The notes under the pieces are model-generated. The model searched no databases. It was given only the letters and a program-made list of their open reading frames with translations, and had not been told where the DNA came from. A stretch of 64,000 bases of DNA from assembly GCA_022402465.1 (NCBI GenBank), contig JAKRSH010000024.1:124001-188000 (forward strand), read 5' to 3'. Shown here one piece after another: positions 34,737-43,961 of the stretch; position 1 is the stretch's first letter, and every line of letters begins with the position of its first letter. The translations under genes were made by a program, and so were the position numbers. The stretch is from Leptospiraceae bacterium (GTDB lineage Bacteria > Spirochaetota > Leptospiria > Leptospirales > Leptospiraceae).

Positions 34737-36259
34737 AATAGGCTTCCTTGGGAATTCGTCAATGAATCTATATAATCCAAATAAGCAGCTAGTTTGAATT
34801 TTTTACGAGTTGAATCAGATGACATATAGCGAACATTGCCTAAGACATTTCGTTCGGGAAACCAGGGCCTATCGAATAAACCAAAGCACCATAGAATTCC
34901 AGTATAAGAATTAGGATTTCGTCCATCGTAAGCATAGAGATTGTTAAATTCTTCCAAAAGGTCAAAAGCCTCTTCAATGCTAGGGCTCCATTCAATAATT
35001 TTTTTCCCCCAAAGCATTCGCATATAATTGTGCATTCTTCCTGTGTGAACAAGTTCAGTTTGGGCAGCATTCCATATTGGATCATGGGTTTTAGAATTCG
35101 ACCATTCTTCCTTATTGTATTTGTATTCTCGTTTATCTTTTTTGTGACGTGCAAAATTTGCTTTAATCCAATCTGGTAAAATTTCAGTATTTTTTCTGAA
35201 CTCTTTTTTATGCCAGAACATTTGGTATCCTGTATCCCTCCAGGTGATTAATTCATCCAAATAGGAGTTAGCTGATGAGACAGGAGAATAAAAATTCTCC
35301 CTCTTTCCTTTAAAGTCAATATTTATTCTTTCAGGTGTCCAGCATGAAGATTTACCCTTAGTGTAGATTTCTTCGGACCAATCTAAGACTGCAGTAATAA
35401 TTTCCTCAGCTGAAATGTGTCCAAAGTGAAGATAAGCAGATAGATTAGAGACTGCTACTTGACTAGGGTGGTCTGGTTTGGATCGAAGAGTTTCGTAGTT
35501 TGTAATTTTGTGATGAAGGAATTCTTTCAAAAATTTCAAAGCCTGAATTCTGCCACCCTTAGTGCCAAGAACTGGTTCAACATTATTAGAGAATGAGATT
35601 TCACTTAGAACTTGAGAAATCTCACTTGAAGCCGCTTCAAACTTTGGAAAAGGAGCAGAGCTTCCATGGTTTAAGTTGGCAAGTTCTGACTTCTTATAAC
35701 TTGGTTTAGCTTTTAGCAGATAATGATTGGCAAATAATTTATGGATTCTTGGTCTTAGAATTCTCGCAGCGGAAGCAAAATTTCCGTATTCACTGAGAGG
35801 TATAATTCCATTCCCATCAATCGCAATTACTTGGCAGTCAACTTTACAAGAAAGCTTTTCAATTTGCTCTGGAATTATAAAACAGGGAAAATCATCGGTG
35901 ATAATAGATACTGCATTTTCTGCAATCTTCTTCAATAAACCTTGAGCCGGATTCTTAGGTGTCTCAACATACGACCAGTAATTTGCAGAAATTCTTTCTG
36001 CTTCCTTCGCATTATCAATCATTCCTTCAAGAATAAATTGGTGCAAGCGCTTGGAGTTCCAAGGATAATCCTTACGAAGCCCTTCGTAGATTACTAACTC
36101 CTTACCAAGCTCTTTTGCAAGTCGAACTGCATAATCTAAGCTATGATTGGAAGCAAGTCTTCGATTTGCTTGCATCCAATACAAGACATACTTTCGATTA
36201 TTTAGAATTGGTTTATCATTGCAAAAACGAATTCTAGATTGAGGAAATGGAACTAACAT
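34733..36259 (-). CDS. phrB: Class II CPD photolyase
   Basis: A 508-residue flavoprotein that repairs cyclobutane pyrimidine dimers with light. The start VLYWMQANRRLASNHSLDYA is characteristic of class II enzymes, as is the FAD-binding C-terminal region: ELVHTGRMHNYMRMLWGKKI, EEFNNLYAYDGRNPNSYTG, and LWCFGLFDRPWFPERNVLG. Class II photolyases are scattered in bacteria, and this one suggests exposure to sunlight, as in surface water or soil. It starts the unit with clpS. A gene symbol is by function. Confidence 0.92.
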   Translation of the reverse strand: MLVPFPQSRIRFCNDKPILNNRKYVLYWMQANRRLASNHSLDYAVRLAKELGKELVIYEGLRKDYPWNSKRLHQFILEGMIDNAKEAERISANYWSYVETPKNPAQGLLKKIAENAVSIITDDFPCFIIPEQIEKLSCKVDCQVIAIDGNGIIPLSEYGNFASAARILRPRIHKLFANHYLLKAKPSYKKSELANLNHGSSAPFPKFEAASSEISQVLSEISFSNNVEPVLGTKGGRIQALKFLKEFLHHKITNYETLRSKPDHPSQVAVSNLSAYLHFGHISAEEIITAVLDWSEEIYTKGKSSCWTPERINIDFKGKRENFYSPVSSANSYLDELITWRDTGYQMFWHKKEFRKNTEILPDWIKANFARHKKDKREYKYNKEEWSNSKTHDPIWNAAQTELVHTGRMHNYMRMLWGKKIIEWSPSIEEAFDLLEEFNNLYAYDGRNPNSYTGILWCFGLFDRPWFPERNVLGNVRYMSSDSTRKKFKLAAYLDYIDSLTNSQGSLF

Positions 36260-36306
36260 AGTAATATCCTATATGAAAGCAATAATTTTTAAATTGTTTA
36301 GTCCTA

Positions 36307-37554
36307 TTAGATTTCCCCTAAGTCTTCTGGAGTTACGATAGGACTTGTTGACAAGCTGGCTGTTTTCATTAGTGTTTCTAAATCTTTGCGAAGTCTATCT
36401 GTTACAGTTTGAACGGCTTTTCTTTTATCTTTTTTATATTCTTCCATATAATCGTTCAATTGAAAGAACGGTGCAAAATGAACCTGAGCCTCTCTTGCTC
36501 TATAGTTTGTTCTTCCAAAGACTACAGTTTCGTATCTATACAACCATTCATAAAATCTTTCAGCAGTCGGATAAGTAACTAGATGTTGTGGTTTGGTTAC
36601 TAGAAAAGTATAGGCTTTTTCTACCTCGCGTCTTGCTTCTTCGCATACTTCACCTGTTACATGCTCTAAACCTTTTTTTGGAAAACCAGCCTGGATGCTA
36701 TCTATGGCAGTAAATAATTCACGAATTTTATCTATAGCATTCTCGCCTTCTGTAAATTTCAAACGGAGTATTTCAGCAGCCCTGTTCAGTGCTTCGTGGC
36801 GAATCTTTCCCACTCGAAATTCATAGTCATGGTCTGGATCTGGAACTATACCGTATTCTGACTCGGTTCTTTCCAAAAGAAATCTTCCCACCATCAAGAA
36901 TCTTCTAAGTAGATTTCGATTCCCTGGATCAAGATGCAAGGCGAGTTCTATTCTATGTATGGAAAGTTTGATAGATTCTATCATACTTGCTTTAGAGCCA
37001 GTAGCTACATATTTTACAAAAGCGGGAACGACTGTGATTTGTGCATCTGGATCTAATTTCAATGCATCTTCCAAGCCCCAAAATCCAATCTGTGCGGTGC
37101 CTGGAAGAAATGGTAGAAGGTTATCATTTTCTCCAGAGCACATACCTTCCGGATAGATTGCAAGCTTCCCATCTGGTTTGGTTAAAATCTGTCTAGACAT
37201 TTTGACAGCATCTCTATCTGCTCCACCAGCTAACACAGAAAATGCTCCTATCCGACGAATGACTTCTCCAACGACTCCAGCGCCCCAATCAAAAACATTT
37301 CTAGATGCCATGAAGTGAAATCTAGATCCCATAGCATTTGCAATCGAATAAGCAACAGGAGGCTCTATGGTAGTTGGATGGTTGGAGAAATAAAGAACTC
37401 TTTTATTAGAAAGCTCTCTTAGCTTCCGCTTGTCTTGGTGTGAAATGATAACTTGGTCAAGATTGAAGAGAAGTTTTGTGAGAAGAGGCATAGTGGCATC
37501 AAAGGTCCATGCCAAAGGAGCTTCAAACTTAGGTGGAATAAAAAAGGTTTTCAA
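36307..37554 (-). CDS. PlsC-like acyltransferase
   Basis: A 415-residue lysophospholipid acyltransferase-like protein. Block I is SNHPTTIEP with H59 and E64, so the expected HX4D has become HX4E. Block III is YPEGMCSGENDNLLPF and block IV VVPAFVKYV. The C-terminal 200 residues are helical and outside the usual PlsC length (about 240), which recalls larger glycerol-3-phosphate or other acyltransferase relatives. No membrane segment is evident at the N-terminus. It probably acts at the inner face of the membrane in phospholipid remodelling, but its acyl acceptor cannot be named. Confidence 0.75.
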   Translation of the reverse strand: MKTFFIPPKFEAPLAWTFDATMPLLTKLLFNLDQVIISHQDKRKLRELSNKRVLYFSNHPTTIEPPVAYSIANAMGSRFHFMASRNVFDWGAGVVGEVIRRIGAFSVLAGGADRDAVKMSRQILTKPDGKLAIYPEGMCSGENDNLLPFLPGTAQIGFWGLEDALKLDPDAQITVVPAFVKYVATGSKASMIESIKLSIHRIELALHLDPGNRNLLRRFLMVGRFLLERTESEYGIVPDPDHDYEFRVGKIRHEALNRAAEILRLKFTEGENAIDKIRELFTAIDSIQAGFPKKGLEHVTGEVCEEARREVEKAYTFLVTKPQHLVTYPTAERFYEWLYRYETVVFGRTNYRAREAQVHFAPFFQLNDYMEEYKKDKRKAVQTVTDRLRKDLETLMKTASLSTSPIVTPEDLGEI

Positions 37555-37752
37555 GATTTCCTCCGATTTAACTTCAATTTACTCAGAAAGCATTCTTCGT
37601 CAACCATTGAATCTCTCAATGAATGGAAAGAGTGCCCTGATCCCGAATTAGTTGACACTATTTTCATATTCAAATCTACCTCAAATCAAATTGTGTTTAT
37701 TTATTCCTAAAATGAATTTGACTGAAAGGGAACTGTCAAGTCGAGGTATACC

Positions 37753-40131
37753 TTATTCATGAATATAGCCCCAAGATTCTAAGATCTTGCGAACTTCTTG
37801 TCCCATAATAGCTTCCGTTTCCGACTCATATTCCCCAGACAATCTTCCATTATTATAAATCCAAGGTAAATTAGATTTACGAAATCCGTTAGGTTCTCTG
37901 GTGGAAAGGATAATTGCATTTTCCTTACTTAATACGCTCGAATTCGATTCTATCCCCCATTTCCCGACTCTATAATTCAAGTTCTTACCATTGCAGTTAA
38001 AGTTGGCCGAAATAGTTGGTTCGGGATTAACAGTATGAATTTTGATAAGATTGTTCTGCTCATTTCGATAGCCTGATATGTTTGTTGATCTTAATTGTTC
38101 TTTACTTGCAAGAAAGCCTTGCGGTAGTTCTATCTTATAGATTCCTGCGGGTATAGAAAGAGAGATCTTGTATAGATTCGACTCCGAGCCACAATCCGGT
38201 AGGAAAATTATAAATTGATTTTTTGTTAAAAAGTTTCCGTCTTCTAGATCTTTTCTTGCATTCAGCAATAAATTCTTTCCTTCACTCAATACAGCAAGAT
38301 TCTTATATTCTTTAGGATCTGATTTTAGGTCATACAATTCTTCTGGCATAGAATGTCTTTCCCCATTTAAGGTTTTACTAAGGCTTGTATATCCTTGGTA
38401 TCTGCGAATATATTTATAATTCGTTGTTCGTATTGACTCCGACATCCGACCCTCCGTGAAGATGATTTTTTCTTGGGGGCATTCTTCTCTTGAGAAAATG
38501 CACTTCGAATAATCTGCTGCTTTCTGAATGGGAGTCTCTTTTGGTAGATTTGCAAGACCGAGAAGAGTAGGGAGTAGAGAGAGAAGGGATTGTTGTCCCT
38601 TCACTAATGATTTGCTAGGTGTAGGATGTAAATTTTTCGCTATCTTTATAATATAAGGAACATTTATTTCTTCGTCGTAATGAGTTTCACCATGTCCGTA
38701 GATTCCTTGCAGAATAAACCTATAATGATAGTCATGTCTTTCGTCAAATAATTCGCCGTGGTCACCAGTAATTAGTATCACAGTATCATCATAAAGATTT
38801 AATTGTTTTAGCTTATCTATGAATTTACCAATTAAGGCATCGGTGTAGTAAAGCTCTCCTATATAACGACGTATAGGTGCAGGGTAAGAATAGAACTCCT
38901 TTTCTGGAATGATTTTGCGAACAGCCTCCATCATCTCAGGTGGTGGTGCATATCCTCCATGTGGAGTATTTAGATTCCAGTGTAAGAAAAATAGATCACC
39001 TCTATGTCTGTCCAAAAATTCTACAGCTTGTTTAGTGAGTTCTTCTGAGTCGTCTATGTCCTTTCCTACTTGGTAGCTAGAATGAAATCCTATATCCACT
39101 CCAACTGAAGTATATTCCAATAAAAAAACATTATTCATGATAGTTTCTGTATAAAATGAATTCTGTCTTAAAACTTCCGTTAGACTAGGAATATTTTTCT
39201 TGTAAAATACCTTTTTATGGCTGGGAAGGGTCGCAAACCAAAGATTGTGTATCCCTAAATTTGAACTGTATTCAGAATGAAAAAAAGAAATCATAGAAGG
39301 CTTGGTCCAATTTCCATTGGAAAAGGGATTTTCAAGAATTATAGATTCTTCAGCTAACTTACTTATTTTGGGTGTAATTGGATGAGGAAATCCATAAGTA
39401 GGAAAGAAATCTTTTCGAGCAGAATCAATGACAATAAGTACAATATTGGGCGATTTGGATTCTTTCTTTTCAGTTAAAATAGGATTGCCCAGTGCAACTA
39501 TAGAATTGTGGGAGGTCCATTCAAATTTTAACTCATTTCTTACTTCTAAATCAATGCGAATTTGTTTCCATACTTCTTTGGCGATTTCCCCTGCATCCAT
39601 TTCAAAGACTACTTTATCACCTGTAAGTATTCGAAACTTTCCTTGGGTTTTGTTGGTTTCTTGAAGAGGGAGAAATCCAATTGAGAAATACAAATTGTAT
39701 TTTTGGGAAGGAAGGGAGAACTGAACCGAACTTTGATCTTTGTCGGAAGCTGGAAGTAGGATACTATCTTTAGAGTCGTTGATGAATAAATTCTTATCTG
39801 TATTGAAGGTAATTTGGGTATTCCACCATTTCTCTACAGAAGGAAGCTTAGAATATCTACCAGGATTTTTCTTCCAATGGTAGGGTAAAGGATCCCTGTC
39901 ACTTCCTTGGTTGGCAAACTTGTTTTGAAAGTTGCCAATTTTTACAGTTGATGGATCGGAGAGAAGTCGCGTCAGATCCTTGGCTATTATTTGAATCTGT
40001 CTTTTCTTTGAGTTGCATGAAAGGCCAGAAAAGATAAGCGCAGCTACAAAAACTAAGAAATAGATTAAGCGGATTCTATTTTTTGTATTTTTGAAATGAT
40101 TTCCGTTTTCTTGTCTATCCATTCTTTCCAT
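37753..40131 (-). CDS. Sulfatase/alkaline phosphatase superfamily lipoprotein
   Basis: A 792-residue protein with a basic N-terminus, a hydrophobic stretch and the lipobox FSGLSC (Cys about 39), so probably anchored to a membrane. The catalytic domain is of sulfatase type: PNIVLIVIDSARKDFFPTYG, GNWTKPSMISFFHSEY, a long middle, and VILITGDHGELFDERHDYHY with the metal-binding DH. The nucleophile position reads T-x-P-S, not the C/S-x-P-x-R of true sulfatases, so a phosphatase, phosphoethanolamine or other transferase is as likely. The start lies inside a small upstream ORF (40065-40238). A second domain of about 200 residues forms the C-terminus. Confidence 0.8.
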   Translation of the reverse strand: MERMDRQENGNHFKNTKNRIRLIYFLVFVAALIFSGLSCNSKKRQIQIIAKDLTRLLSDPSTVKIGNFQNKFANQGSDRDPLPYHWKKNPGRYSKLPSVEKWWNTQITFNTDKNLFINDSKDSILLPASDKDQSSVQFSLPSQKYNLYFSIGFLPLQETNKTQGKFRILTGDKVVFEMDAGEIAKEVWKQIRIDLEVRNELKFEWTSHNSIVALGNPILTEKKESKSPNIVLIVIDSARKDFFPTYGFPHPITPKISKLAEESIILENPFSNGNWTKPSMISFFHSEYSSNLGIHNLWFATLPSHKKVFYKKNIPSLTEVLRQNSFYTETIMNNVFLLEYTSVGVDIGFHSSYQVGKDIDDSEELTKQAVEFLDRHRGDLFFLHWNLNTPHGGYAPPPEMMEAVRKIIPEKEFYSYPAPIRRYIGELYYTDALIGKFIDKLKQLNLYDDTVILITGDHGELFDERHDYHYRFILQGIYGHGETHYDEEINVPYIIKIAKNLHPTPSKSLVKGQQSLLSLLPTLLGLANLPKETPIQKAADYSKCIFSREECPQEKIIFTEGRMSESIRTTNYKYIRRYQGYTSLSKTLNGERHSMPEELYDLKSDPKEYKNLAVLSEGKNLLLNARKDLEDGNFLTKNQFIIFLPDCGSESNLYKISLSIPAGIYKIELPQGFLASKEQLRSTNISGYRNEQNNLIKIHTVNPEPTISANFNCNGKNLNYRVGKWGIESNSSVLSKENAIILSTREPNGFRKSNLPWIYNNGRLSGEYESETEAIMGQEVRKILESWGYIHE

Positions 40132-40238
40132 TCTATGGAAGACATGTTTCCATTGGCTAGTTTGAGCACAGATAACATTTCAGAATGTTCCCTTAAAATT
40201 TTTGTTAATAATTCGGGCGTGATTTTCGATTTGTCCAT
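40065..40238 (-). CDS. Small 57-residue ORF overlapping the sulfatase start
   Basis: From the ATG at 40238, preceded by AAGGATAAGGT as ribosome-binding site, the frame gives 57 residues of polar, helical character (MDKSKITPELLTKILREHSE at the start; SSIEWKEWIDKKTEIISKIQ near the end) and stops at 40065. It overlaps the sulfatase start in another frame by 67 bases. The sulfatase has no good ribosome-binding site of its own, so translation of this ORF may feed into it. No family is recognised; charge balance and length suit a small coiled protein. Confidence 0.45.
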   Translation of the reverse strand: MDKSKITPELLTKILREHSEMLSVLKLANGNMSSIEWKEWIDKKTEIISKIQKIESA

Positions 40239-40336
40239 TTTACCTTATCCTTTGCATATTTTTGCCATCGAAAGCTTGTTTTGAAAAAGAATTGAATAAT
40301 ATCGCCCAAGTTTTTTCCTAAGTGTAGGGGAAAAAC

Positions 40337-41203
40337 ATGCAAGGAATTCAAAACTACCAACTCACAGAATCATCTATTCAAACTTCAGATGGATTAAAAT
40401 ACCATTATAGAGTATACAGGCCTACATCTGGCAAGGCAAATAAAGTTTTAGTTGTTCACCACGGATTTGGGGAACACGGTGGAAGGTATGAGAATCTTGT
40501 TTCCATTCTTTCTGGTTCAGGCTATGTAATTTATATTCCCGATGCAAGAGGTCATGGAAAATCAGAAGGAGCAAGGGGAAATACACCTCAATTTGAATCC
40601 TTTGCGGAAGATTTGGACCGACTTGTTGACCTAGCTATGAAAGAAAATAAGGTGAATCAAATTTATCTCTTGGGTCATTCAATGGGTGCTTTAGTTACTG
40701 TTACATATGCAAAGAAGGCAGCAAGACACCAAAAATTGATTGCTTTGGTCGTCAGTGGTGTTCCTCTCAAAGTAAAGACAGACGCTGTTATGGAAGTGAA
40801 GAAGTTTTTTGCAGGTTTTCTCTCTGCGGTCACTCCAAGCTTGACTATGCCCGCTGGTCTGAATATAAATTATCTAAGTCATGATAAAGAGGTTGTTGAC
40901 GCATATGCAAAAGACCCTCTCGTGCATGGCAATGTTTCTTCTTATTTAGGAAACTTTATGTTAAAGTCAGAAGACAATGTTCTTCCGGGTGCTGAATACA
41001 TTCAGGTTCCTGCACTTGTTTTCCATGGTGAGGAAGATATGGTTGCACTCAAAGAAGGTTCTGAGTTGCTCTATCAAAGATTAGGCTCTAAAGATAAAAC
41101 CTTAAAAATTTTTCCAGGGCTCTTTCATGAGACCATGAATGAAGAGGGTGATAGCAAAATGGAAGTATTAAATTTAGTGAAAGATTGGTTAAACAAACAT
41201 TAG
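40337..41203 (+). CDS. Alpha/beta hydrolase, monoacylglycerol lipase-like
   Basis: A 288-residue serine hydrolase. The oxyanion region is [13 protein letters not shown], followed by [10 protein letters not shown], the nucleophile in [12 protein letters not shown], an acidic residue in FHGEEDMVA and the catalytic His in [11 protein letters not shown]. This pattern is that of lysophospholipase/monoacylglycerol lipase (Hydrolase_4 type). No signal peptide. It is followed at once by the MaoC pair, pointing to lipid turnover. Substrate is inference. Confidence 0.86.
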   Translation: MQGIQNYQLTESSIQTSDGLKYHYRVYRPTSGKANKVLVVHHGFGEHGGRYENLVSILSGSGYVIYIPDARGHGKSEGARGNTPQFESFAEDLDRLVDLAMKENKVNQIYLLGHSMGALVTVTYAKKAARHQKLIALVVSGVPLKVKTDAVMEVKKFFAGFLSAVTPSLTMPAGLNINYLSHDKEVVDAYAKDPLVHGNVSSYLGNFMLKSEDNVLPGAEYIQVPALVFHGEEDMVALKEGSELLYQRLGSKDKTLKIFPGLFHETMNEEGDSKMEVLNLVKDWLNKH

Positions 41204-41211
41204 GAGAAAAT

Positions 41212-41661
41212 ATGGCGGAACAAACTCTGTCTAAGGACATCATCGGTAAGAAACTAGATCGATTTGAATTCACGGTTGAGAGAGGTAAGATCAAAGAATT
41301 TTGCCAAGCAATTGGTGAAACAAATCCTATCTATTTTGATTTAGAAGCAGCTAAGAAAGCAGGATATTCTGATATTCCCGCTCCACCAACATTCCCAACT
41401 GTGATTCAGTTTTGGGGTTATCCAAAGATTTGGCAAGACATGGCTGATCTTGGAATTGATTTAGCGAGAATCTTACATTTGAAAGAAGAGTATACTTACA
41501 ACCAAGTTTTATACCCAGGGCATGTTTGGGCACAATCAGAAATTTCTGATGTTAAGACAGGTAAGATGGATATGGTTTCTTTCAAGACAACTATTTATGA
41601 TTCCAAGGATACACCCATACTCAGCGGTGAGATGGCAATAGTTATCAGACCTAAGGATTAA
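41212..41661 (+). CDS. MaoC-like dehydratase, FAS1-type N-terminal domain (HadA-like)
   Basis: 149 residues from ATG 41212, which has TAGGAGAAAAT in front; an upstream TTG at 41185 is inside the previous gene. The chain has the hot-dog fold pattern of the N-terminal dehydratase half ([51 protein letters not shown]) and the [16 protein letters not shown] region. Such proteins lack the catalytic His and work with a MaoC partner, as in mycobacterial HadA-HadB or HadC. The partner gene follows nine bases on. Confidence 0.82.
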   Translation: MAEQTLSKDIIGKKLDRFEFTVERGKIKEFCQAIGETNPIYFDLEAAKKAGYSDIPAPPTFPTVIQFWGYPKIWQDMADLGIDLARILHLKEEYTYNQVLYPGHVWAQSEISDVKTGKMDMVSFKTTIYDSKDTPILSGEMAIVIRPKD

Positions 41662-41670
41662 GGATATAAT

Positions 41671-42087
41671 ATGGCTAAAATAGAATTTGATAAATTAGAA
41701 GCTGGTCAAGAAGTTCATTCATTGAAAATTCCAGTCATTACTCATGCGAATTTAGTTCGTTATGCGGGAGCGAGTGGGGATTTTAATCCTATCCACAATG
41801 ATCCAGATTTTGCGAAAGCGAATGGTTTAGATGGGACCATAGCTCATGGTATGTATGTTATGGCTCAAATCGGTAGACTGTGCACAGAGTGGGCTGATCA
41901 AAAGCAGATCCGTTTCTTCGGTGTGAAATTCAAAGCTATGACCAAGCCAGGTGAAGTCTTAACTTGTTTTGCAACTGTAAAGCGTAAAAAAGAAGATAAT
42001 GGTGAGAAACTTGTGACCTTAACAGTCGAAGCAAAGAATGAAGCAGGTGAAGTCAAAGCAGGTGGAGATTTAATCATCGCTTGTTGA
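41671..42087 (+). CDS. MaoC family (R)-specific hydratase/dehydratase (HadB-like)
   Basis: A 138-residue hot-dog protein. The hydratase motif is present: ASGDFNPIHNDPDFAKANGL followed by IAHGMYVMAQIGR, with catalytic Asp and His. It acts on 3-hydroxyacyl thioesters. Together with the preceding catalytically poor HadA-like protein it should form a heterodimer that dehydrates 3-hydroxyacyl-ACP or hydrates enoyl-CoA. Start is ATG 41671 after AAGGATATAAT. The neighbouring lipase and ADH genes suggest fatty acid metabolism. Confidence 0.86.
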   Translation: MAKIEFDKLEAGQEVHSLKIPVITHANLVRYAGASGDFNPIHNDPDFAKANGLDGTIAHGMYVMAQIGRLCTEWADQKQIRFFGVKFKAMTKPGEVLTCFATVKRKKEDNGEKLVTLTVEAKNEAGEVKAGGDLIIAC

Positions 42088-42120
42088 TGTTTAAATTCTT
42101 TATCTAAAACGAAACTATAA

Positions 42121-43158
42121 ATGAAAGCTGCAGTCCTAGATTCAGGAAAGACTATCCTCGCCATTCGAGATGTTCCAGATACCAACCCTGGATATGGTGA
42201 GGTAAAGGTTGCAATCAAAGCCTGCGGTATTTGTGGTTCCGATGTTCATCTTGTTGCACATGGCACCTTAAAATGTAGGCACTACCCAAGAGTGCCTGGC
42301 CACGAGTCCTCAGGTGTAATTTCTCAGTTAGGTGAGGGTGTGGAAGATTATGCAATAGGTGATAGAGTTGTTATTGCAGCAGGGACCTGTTGTGGAAAAT
42401 GTGCCCACTGCCTCTCTGGTCGAGAAAATTTCTGCAAAGAAATCGGTGTTTTTGGTTTTGATAGAGACGGCAGCTTTGCTGATTCCCTTGTTGTAGAATC
42501 TCGCTATCTTTATAAATTACCCGAAGAAATTCCCTTTGAGGAAGGTGCTATCCTTGCCGATGCCGTCTCGACTCCCTACAACGCAATTAAGTATAGAGGC
42601 AATATCCAAGAATCAGATACAGTCGCTATCATTGGATGTGGTGGACTCGGTATACATGGTGTAGCCGTAGCTCGTGCACTTACTAAGGCTAAGGTGATAG
42701 CCATGGACATAGATGCTGGCTCTTTGGAAAATGCTCTTGCTTATGGAGCAGATGAGATCATCAATATTTCCCAAGTTCGTAATGCTGGCAAAACTCTCAA
42801 AGAAATCTCCAAGGGAGTTGATCTGCTCGTGGACTTTTCTGGTTATATGAAAAATGTAGAAGATTCCGTTCGCGCTTTGAATACTGGTGGGCGAATCGTA
42901 CTTGTTGGAATTGGTAGACAGCCGCTCAGTTTTCAAATTCCCTTCATTCTCATAGAAAAAATGATCTCAATCGTAGGCTCTTACGGATCAGACCATAGAT
43001 CTATTCCGGATTTAATTCAAATGTATTTAGATAAAAAAATAAATCTCAAACCATCTATCACTGGCATACATCCTCTCTCAGCTATCAATGATTGTATTAC
43101 TGACCTCGACCACCGTGTTGGAAATCCAATTCGATATATAATCAATCCTTCTTTGTAA
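42121..43158 (+). CDS. Zinc-containing alcohol dehydrogenase family protein
   Basis: A 345-residue medium-chain dehydrogenase. Catalytic zinc ligands are in CGICGSDVH and PRVPGHESSG, the structural zinc site is the four-Cys CCGKCAHCLSGRENFC, and the Rossmann motif is AIIGCGGLGIHG. The following MDIDAGSLENALAYGAD loop carries Asp at the strand end, which favours NAD over NADP. Substrate range cannot be stated; position after the MaoC pair suggests alcohols or 3-hydroxyacyl derivatives from lipids. Confidence 0.9.
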   Translation: MKAAVLDSGKTILAIRDVPDTNPGYGEVKVAIKACGICGSDVHLVAHGTLKCRHYPRVPGHESSGVISQLGEGVEDYAIGDRVVIAAGTCCGKCAHCLSGRENFCKEIGVFGFDRDGSFADSLVVESRYLYKLPEEIPFEEGAILADAVSTPYNAIKYRGNIQESDTVAIIGCGGLGIHGVAVARALTKAKVIAMDIDAGSLENALAYGADEIINISQVRNAGKTLKEISKGVDLLVDFSGYMKNVEDSVRALNTGGRIVLVGIGRQPLSFQIPFILIEKMISIVGSYGSDHRSIPDLIQMYLDKKINLKPSITGIHPLSAINDCITDLDHRVGNPIRYIINPSL

Positions 43159-43255
43159 TTTATAAGAATAATGTCTTTGGATAGCTTCCTTTAGTTACTT
43201 TTTAGAATCTTTGCAGTTTTTAAAATTGTTTTCTTGGACTTGATTATTCGAGAAA

Positions 43256-43276
43256 CACCTCCTTAAGGGGGTGGCT
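43256..43276. repeat. Inverted-repeat element, copy 1
   Basis: A stem of seven pairs (CACCTCC with GGGGGTG, one G-U) around TTAA. The same 21 bases occur on the opposite strand at 59397-59420. The stop codon (minus) of the gene at 43275-43859 lies in its right end. CACCTCCTTA is the textbook 3' end of 16S rRNA; the full rRNA is not present here. Confidence 0.6.
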
Positions 43277-43859
43277 ATTGAATCAAACCAACTTCCCGCA
43301 AGCAACCTGTATCACCTAGAAATTTGCCTCTCAGAGTAAGGATGGAAATCCCCTCAGGATAATTCGAAGTTGGTTTTAATTTCTTTCGAATGGAATCTAG
43401 AGGAATATTAATCGTGCCATCGATTTGTGTATCCGTTTCCTGAGTAAATACAAGGCTATCTTGGGGTAGGCGAAGTTCTTTGTCTATATTGATTGCTTCT
43501 CTGAGTACAATACTTAGAATTAGCTTAGAATGACTGCAGTTTGATATTGATATACTCTGTGGAAGTTTGGGACTGAACTCTTTTCCGTTCCATCTATGCG
43601 TAAGAGTTAGTTCGAGCTCAAAATCTTTGTCATCTAGTCCTTCAGCTAATTTTCGCCAAGAGCTTGAAGGATCTTTATCGAGAAGAAAGGAAAGTTTTGA
43701 TTCGGAAGAAATTTTGTAGGACTTGGTAAAGTCATCCAATCGAAAGGGCGGATTTTCGGAATATTTGAGAATGGCTGATTGAGAGCTAGTGAGAATATAG
43801 ATATTACCAAGCGCGATGGCTAATACAAAAATTAAGGGAAGCCAAAATCTACGGATCAT
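43275..43859 (-). CDS. Hypothetical membrane-anchored or secreted protein
   Basis: A 194-residue protein with an N-terminal hydrophobic segment at about 5-25 (FWLPLIFVLAIALGNIYILT), either a signal anchor or cleaved signal. The rest is beta-rich and polar, with a WRKLAEGLDDKDFELELTLT stretch and two cysteines. It resembles no family I know. The final stop codon is in the inverted-repeat element. It is flanked by the divergent TIGR01777 gene and the convergent ADH gene. Confidence 0.65.
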   Translation of the reverse strand: MIRRFWLPLIFVLAIALGNIYILTSSQSAILKYSENPPFRLDDFTKSYKISSESKLSFLLDKDPSSSWRKLAEGLDDKDFELELTLTHRWNGKEFSPKLPQSISISNCSHSKLILSIVLREAINIDKELRLPQDSLVFTQETDTQIDGTINIPLDSIRKKLKPTSNYPEGISILTLRGKFLGDTGCLREVGLIQ

Positions 43860-43961
43860 GCTACCAAATTAACTAGGAGAAATAGAATTCCAAGAATAAA
43901 ATCTTCTATTTTGCAAACATAAGATTGGCAACCTATAGAGGAGCCTAGAGGTCTAAACTAT

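Noticed and set aside
36260-36307. A regulatory RNA in the short gap between photolyase and acyltransferase genes.
   Set aside because: The gap is below 50 bases and shows no stem or promoter beyond A+T richness.
37430-37710. Two overlapping plus-strand frames upstream of the acyltransferase.
   Set aside because: Both are antisense to the acyltransferase start and look like shadows; the gap 37555-37752 holds no gene that I can support.
37753-40131. Calling this a genuine sulfatase.
   Set aside because: The C/S-x-P-x-R site needed for formylglycine is T-x-P-S, so only superfamily membership is supported.
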